A stretch of DNA of 64,000 nucleotides from Ilyomonas limi. GTDB lineage: Bacteria; Bacteroidota; Bacteroidia; Chitinophagales; Chitinophagaceae. Where the stretch lies: assembly GCF_005233845.1 (NCBI RefSeq), contig NZ_SZQL01000015.1, forward strand, positions 98,068 to 162,067, read 5' to 3'. A program made the translations under genes and the position numbers. The notes beneath the pieces were generated by a model. The model was given only the letters and a program-made list of their open reading frames with translations, was not told the origin of the DNA and searched no databases. Shown piece after piece: positions 59,077-64,000 of the stretch (the stretch's first letter is position 1; every line of letters begins with the position of its first letter).

Positions 59077-60567
59077 TTATTTCTTTTTAAACCGTTGTAA
59101 CGTGTGCTGAAAGAGCGCGGTAAGATCTTCCGATATATTGAAATATAAAATACTGGTTGCAAAAAGCAATACGAAAATGGTAGTGCGAAGGAGAATATCT
59201 AAGTATAAATTGGGTATAATGGGAACAAAATGTACGATACTAACGCATATTATGGCAATCAAAATAGCATAGAATGTATGTTTGGTAAAAGGTTGCAGCC
59301 TAAATAACTTCCAGATATAAAAAAGGCGAACACTATTGAACACCGTGAGCGCGATCAAATTGGCATACGCCGGACCATAAATGCCATACTTATGAATGAG
59401 GGTATAGTTGAGCGGTAGTGCCATGGCTACAAATAACATATTGGTTATAAAATCGAGCCGCCAGTATTTGGATAATAATAAAATTTGTGAGTTGGCGCCG
59501 GTGCCTAAATCAATGAGTTTGGCAACACCCATTACGATGAATATCCACTGCATGGGCGCGTATGCACTGCCCAGATATTTAATGGCATTGTGCATGTTTA
59601 AAAAAATAACACCCCAGATAAAAAAGCCCACTATCAACAAGTTGAGCGATGTTTTTTGATAGATCTCATGTATCTGTTGCGTGTTTTTGTCTTTCCATGC
59701 CTGCGAAATAATAGGCGTGGCAATGGCAACAATGCTGCGTTGCGGTACATCCATAATACTTATCATGTACGAGCCGTACGAAAATACATTGGCATCGCTT
59801 AAACCGCCGGCACTCTGGCTGGCTAAGAAAATAACATCAATGGTGCGTGAAATAACATTGAGCATGGAGCCTGAAAAAATAAGTGCACCATACGATGCTA
59901 TCCTTTTGTGCATCCGTCTGGTAACATTACTTATAGAAAAATTGATAGGGAAATTGCCGGTGCTGATAAGATAAATTAATAGCGCAACAACCGAAGGCAG
60001 ATAGATGTAAGAGTATAAAGTAAAAAAAGTTTCGAGTGGAATAACTTTATAAATATACAGCAGCAATAAAACCAGCACTACCACGCGAAACAATACTTCA
60101 CGCAGAAAATTGGAGATGACGGTTTTTTGAATGCTCCAGGCAAAAGCTTCAAACAACAAAAACAGTGCAATGGTAACTACCAGCGGGTACAACAAGTGGT
60201 AATGCGTTACAAACATGGCTGAGTTTTGCCCAAACTTCCGGATGATAAAGCCTTTGAAAACTACCAGTGCCAGTGTAATAATAATGCAACCGCCAATACA
60301 GGTGAATAGTGTAAGCGCCGGTAAATCATTCTTTTTCTTAGGCAGATAAGCTTTATAAAAAGGAAAAAATTTAGCCGTTACCGAATTGCTGCCAAAAGTA
60401 GCCAGCGAAGCAAACACCAATCCAAGGTCAACCGCAACAGTGGTTAAACCTATTTCGGTGGTAGAAAAGAAGAGGGGGAAAATTAGCAGTTTGTTTACCG
60501 CGCCCACAACAAAACCGAGATAGGAGAAAATGGACGAGTAAATGCTTTGCTTGCGAATGATACCCAT
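59077..60567 (-). CDS. Polysaccharide flippase-like membrane protein (MOP superfamily)
   Basis: The 496-residue protein has 12-14 membrane helices and the pattern of Wzx-type oligosaccharide flippases, with the N-terminal IRKQSIYSSIFSYLGFVVG and repeated SNSVTAKFFPFYKAY and GIYGPAYANLIA stretches. Such proteins flip lipid-linked glycans across the inner membrane for surface polysaccharide or O-antigen. No glycosyltransferase cluster surrounds it. It is upstream of nupC in the same direction and the two may share a transcript. Confidence 0.85.
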   Translation of the reverse strand: MGIIRKQSIYSSIFSYLGFVVGAVNKLLIFPLFFSTTEIGLTTVAVDLGLVFASLATFGSNSVTAKFFPFYKAYLPKKKNDLPALTLFTCIGGCIIITLALVVFKGFIIRKFGQNSAMFVTHYHLLYPLVVTIALFLLFEAFAWSIQKTVISNFLREVLFRVVVLVLLLLYIYKVIPLETFFTLYSYIYLPSVVALLIYLISTGNFPINFSISNVTRRMHKRIASYGALIFSGSMLNVISRTIDVIFLASQSAGGLSDANVFSYGSYMISIMDVPQRSIVAIATPIISQAWKDKNTQQIHEIYQKTSLNLLIVGFFIWGVIFLNMHNAIKYLGSAYAPMQWIFIVMGVAKLIDLGTGANSQILLLSKYWRLDFITNMLFVAMALPLNYTLIHKYGIYGPAYANLIALTVFNSVRLFYIWKLFRLQPFTKHTFYAILIAIICVSIVHFVPIIPNLYLDILLRTTIFVLLFATSILYFNISEDLTALFQHTLQRFKKK

Positions 60568-61215
60568 TACAGCGTGGTGTATTGCTTTAGCGGGTAAAAG
60601 TAGTATTCTATTATTACTTATGAATAAGCTGATGGAATTTTAAGAAAACTGCTTTGTTTGATGAATACCGCTGTGATCACTATCACTCTGCTGTACGAAG
60701 TTTAATGTTTAAAGTTGTGGAACTGGTTTTCACCTCTGCCTTTCTTAGCTCACCTTAGTCTTGCAAGTGTGCATTTCAGACACTTCATTAGCGCATACCT
60801 TATGAAGATACAGTTGTAAGCTGCCAGCAGGCAGGCTTATGATCCTTCAGCAGCAATAAGGGAATAAGGTTAGTTGGCAGCATTTGCAGCATCAGGTAAA
60901 AACAGATGCTGTGAAAATTTGGAATACACCGTTTTTGCATAGCCAATAATAACATACAACCTTTTCACATCTAACCTCCTATATTAAAATCCTCGCGCCC
61001 ATCCGTGTGTTATATTTTCACTTAAACACCACTTTTTCATGCTTCAAACTGTATTTTTCAGCTCTCGGTTTTTTATCGTTTCCCGCTCATCAACATCTTA
61101 CCAGTTTGCGGTGTCAAACCAATGTTAATGCCGTGTGCATGAGAAAATGCTTCCCGTCTTGCCCGGCTTGTGTATAAGTTTTACACACATTCATTAGTAA
61201 TTTAAAAACAAGTAA
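60568..61215. other. Long gap upstream of the second susC gene
   Basis: No gene is seen. Repeat-like words are present: CTGCCAGCAGGCAGGC near 60821 and ATCCGTGTGTTATA near 61001, the latter related to the block at 27194-27328. Confidence 0.45.
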
Positions 61216-63897
61216 ATGAGAAAAAATGTAATGCTGCTGCTGGCGTTGCTTTGCTTTGCAATAGCACATGCCCAGCAAAGAACGATTAGCGGCAAGGTAA
61301 CCGACCAAAACAACGAGCCGGTAGAGGGCGCATCGGTAGTAGTAAAAGGCACTAAAAGGGGAACATCTGCCGATGCGCAAGGCAACTTTAGTATTGCTGC
61401 TGTGCCCGGCGAAGTGCTCGTCTTTTCCTCCGTAAACTTTGCACCAGCCGAGCTAACCATTGGCAACGAAACCACACTCAATGTAATGCTTACGCGAACT
61501 GCAGGCCAGATAAACGAAGTAGTAGTAACTGCGCTGGGCATTCGCAGAAGTAAAAATCAGCTCCCCTATGCCGCGCAACAAATAGGCAGCGAAGAAGTAA
61601 CCCGGACAAGGAACAATAACGTAATAAGTTCCATGTCGGGTAAAGTAGCCGGTTTAGAAATAAGGCAAACTAATACCATGGGTGGCTCTACTAATATAGT
61701 GCTGCGCGGGTACAAATCGTTTACACAAAGTAACCAGGCACTCTTCGTAGTAGATGGTATGCCGTTCGACAATTCAAATACGAATACCCTTAATCAAATA
61801 GGGGGTCGTGGCGGTTTCGATTATGGTAGTGCTGCTGCCGATATCAACCCGGATGATATTGAATCCATCACGGTGCTGAAGGGCGCCGCTGCTACTGCTT
61901 TGTATGGCTCCCGCGCTGCCAATGGAGTTATTTTGATTACTACCAAAAAAGGAAGAAAGGGCTTAGGCATTAGTGTAAATTCGGGCGTAACCATAGGTAA
62001 AGCAGATAAGGCTACTTTCCCTGAGTACCAGAATCAATATGGCTCAGGTTATGGCTCGGCAAATGAATACGGATCGCCGGATGGTAATTTTCATTATTTT
62101 GATGTAAACGGTGATGGACATCCTGACCTTGTAGTACCTACTGGTCAGGATGCCTCCTGGGGTGCAAAATTCGACCCTAATTTACAGGTATATCATTGGG
62201 ATGCATTTTTTGATAAAACATCGCCTTATTATGGCAAGCCTCGTCCATGGGTTGCCGCCGCTCATACTCCCTACAGCTTTTTGGAGACTGCCGTATCGCT
62301 CAATAACAGCGTGTTTATCGAAGGTGGTGATGATAAAGCTGGCTTTACACTCGGTTATACCAGGACCAATGATAAAGGCATTTTACCCAACAGCAAAATC
62401 AACAAAGACCTGCTGAATTTTAGCGCCAGTTATAAGGTAACTAAAAACCTTACTGCCGCAGCATCTGTCAATTTCTCAAAGATTGATGGATTAGGCAGGT
62501 ATGGAACCGGCTACGACCCTAAGAACCCGATGACGAACTTCAGGCAATGGTGGGAAACCAATGTGGACATATTGGAACAAAAAGATGCTTATTTCAGAAC
62601 AAAACAAAATACCACCTGGAATTGGCTCGATCCTTCCGATCCGGTGAATGGCAATCGTCCTGCCTATTGGGACAATCAGTACTGGAACAGGTATGAAAAC
62701 TATGAAAATGACCAACGCTACCGCACCTATGGCAATGTAAGTCTTAATTATAAAATTACTGACTGGCTGAATGTATTGGGTCGTGTAGCACTCGACTCTT
62801 ACGACGAAATGCAGGAAGAACGTATAGCTGTGGGTAGTACACCGGCGTTTATAGCAGGGCAAAGCACCCAGGAGACAGTGGGCGAACCATCCGGCTATGC
62901 CAAGTATAATCATTCTTTCAGAGAATACAACTACGACTTGCTGATTAACTTCGATAAGAATCTAAACCAGGATTTAAATCTAAAAGCATTATTGGGTGGC
63001 AACATCCGCCGCACACAAGATGCATCCAATCTTGCTAAAACAAATGGCGGTATTGTAATTCCTCACTTTTATGCACTTTCCAATTCTGTAAACCCGCTGA
63101 GCCCTCCCATAGAAACGCAAAGCCTGCTGGAAGTAGATGGTGTTTTTGCAGGTGCTACCCTCACCTATAAAGAAATGCTGGTATTGGATGCCACCTTACG
63201 GAGAGACAGGGCTTCTTCTTTACCTGAAAGTAATAATACGTATTACTATCCATCTGTTTCCGGTGGTTTTGTTTTCTCCAAGTTACTACCCGGTCTTAAA
63301 TGGATCAACTATGGAAAACTAAGAGCAAACTATGCCGAAGTAGGTAACAATGCCCCTGCACTAAGCGTAATCAATACCTATACTATTCCAAGTCCTTTTG
63401 GTACCCATACGTTAGCATCAGTAGCTAATACGCGGAACAACGCAGATCTTAAACCAGAACTCTCCAAGAGCTATGAGGTAGGATTGGAAGCATCCATGTT
63501 CAACAACCGTTTAGGTTTTGATGTTTCCTATTACAACACTAAATCAGTGGATCAGATTTTACCGGTGCAGGTGTCAACAGCTACGGGTTATAATTACGAA
63601 TATGTAAATGCGGGTAGCATTCGCAACCAGGGTGTGGAAGTATCTTTGAATGCAACGCCGGTAAGAACCAAAGACTTCTCCTGGTCTGTTAACCTAAACT
63701 GGTCCAAAAACCGTAATAAGGTTATATCACTATTTGACACATCTAACAACCTGCTGATTGGGCAGTCTCAGAGCGAGGTAACAGTAAACGCTACCCTTGG
63801 GCAGCCCTACGGTACATTAAGAGGCTACAATTTTGTGTATAAGAATGGTCAACCGGTAGTTGATGATGATGGCTATTATACCGGTTATATTTCATAA
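61216..63897 (+). pseudogene. susC-like: SusC/RagA-family TonB-dependent transporter, C-terminus lost, likely by insertion
   Basis: The 893-residue frame has a signal peptide (cleaved near residue 19, AIAHAQ), the carboxypeptidase-like domain (ISGKVTDQNNEPVEGASVVV), and a plug domain with FVVDGMPFDN and DDIESITVLKGAAATALYGS. Most of the barrel follows. It stops at DDDGYYTGYIS, where family members go on for about 150-250 more residues and end in an aromatic residue. Twenty-seven bases later a probable transposase gene begins, so an insertion element has most likely cut the gene. No SusD gene is visible because the window ends. With the terminal strands lost, the barrel would probably not assemble. 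Confidence 0.8.
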
Positions 63898-63924
63898 ATA
63901 GTCTAATTTATAATATTTTGCCAT

Positions 63925-64000
63925 ATGGCAAAGGCAAAAGGAATTAGGGTAAAAGAAACACCTCAGCAATTAAAGCAATTACTCAAACAACAATCAAAAG
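63925..64000 (+). mobile_element. Start of a probable insertion-sequence transposase gene, cut by the window edge
   Basis: The frame starts MAKAKGIRVKETPQQLKQLL and stays open to the end, 25 residues in view. This N-terminus resembles HTH-type transposases of the IS630 kind, but it is too short to be sure. It begins 27 bp after the broken susC frame. The left end of the element would lie in about 63880-63924, an AT-rich stretch with TA dinucleotides that IS630-type elements use as targets. Confidence 0.55.

Overview
This window looks like chromosomal DNA of a Bacteroidota bacterium, most likely a member of the Chitinophagaceae or a close relative. The evidence is two SusC-type TonB-dependent transporters and a SusD-like lipoprotein, promoters of the TAnnTTTG type, a LytTR-only regulator, a DUF6249 protein, DUF1080 proteins paired with secreted Gfo/Idh/MocA oxidoreductases, and tRNA genes that do not encode CCA. 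Assignment below phylum is inference. Most of the window is ordinary core genome interleaved with carbohydrate-use genes. Many intergenic gaps of 300-900 bp hold low-complexity or palindromic repeats.

Layout. 1-534: the N-terminus of a tyrosine recombinase running off the left edge, beside a tRNA-Asp gene. This is the usual geometry of an integrated element ending at a tRNA. 637-4660: accA, a LytTR regulator, surE and a diacylglycerol-kinase-like lipid kinase. 4729-18160: a carbohydrate region, with a GH43 enzyme and then a polysaccharide utilisation locus. On the minus strand, in transcription order, the locus contains a DapA-family aldolase, a sialidase-fold (BNR) secreted protein, SusC, SusD and a 719-residue secreted protein with an apparent beta-propeller plus an all-helical C-terminal half. 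A divergent AraC-type regulator faces the cluster. 18358-24524: tRNA-Leu, hscB, an AlaDH/saccharopine-dehydrogenase-like enzyme, trmN6, an orphan 5'-nucleotidase C-terminal-domain protein, dnaA, tRNA-Pro and tRNA-Ser. 24741-38800: a small membrane protein, a GT39-type glycosyltransferase, a B12-binding mutase subunit, a DUF1080 protein, ligA, a Nudix-fold regulator (NrtR-like), a secreted Gfo/Idh/MocA protein, exbB-exbD plus a small secreted protein, prmC, ribD, a YigZ-family gene and a Pr6Pr-family membrane protein. 38787-43840: the oxidative pentose-phosphate genes pgl, zwf and gnd, with a decayed toxin-antitoxin pair between zwf and gnd. 44191-53513: an ECF sigma factor with a small membrane partner, facing a DUF6249 gene across a symmetrical promoter region; a UvrD/PcrA helicase; pruA; and a three-gene cluster of Tat-exported oxidoreductase, lipoprotein cytochrome c and DUF1080 lipoprotein. 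54021-64000: the pyruvate dehydrogenase E1 beta gene, a TonB-dependent receptor, nupC, a polysaccharide flippase, and a second SusC gene that stops about 200 residues early just before the start of a probable transposase gene at the right edge.

How the parts work together. The SusCD locus would bind and import an oligosaccharide released by the secreted enzymes, under AraC control, with the aldolase cutting a keto-deoxy acid inside the cell. The two DUF1080 proteins, the two Gfo/Idh/MocA proteins and the cytochrome c fit the known oxidise-then-cleave (3-keto-glycoside) route of sugar breakdown. The ECF sigma factor appears to control itself and the DUF6249 gene through two promoters that share the pattern TGTAACC-N14-GTTGTC. 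I did not find a complete unknown defence or conflict system. The most interesting items are the uncharacterised 719-residue PUL protein, the twin ECF promoters, a repeat-derived in-frame insertion in prmC, the doubly broken toxin-antitoxin pair, and the interrupted second susC.
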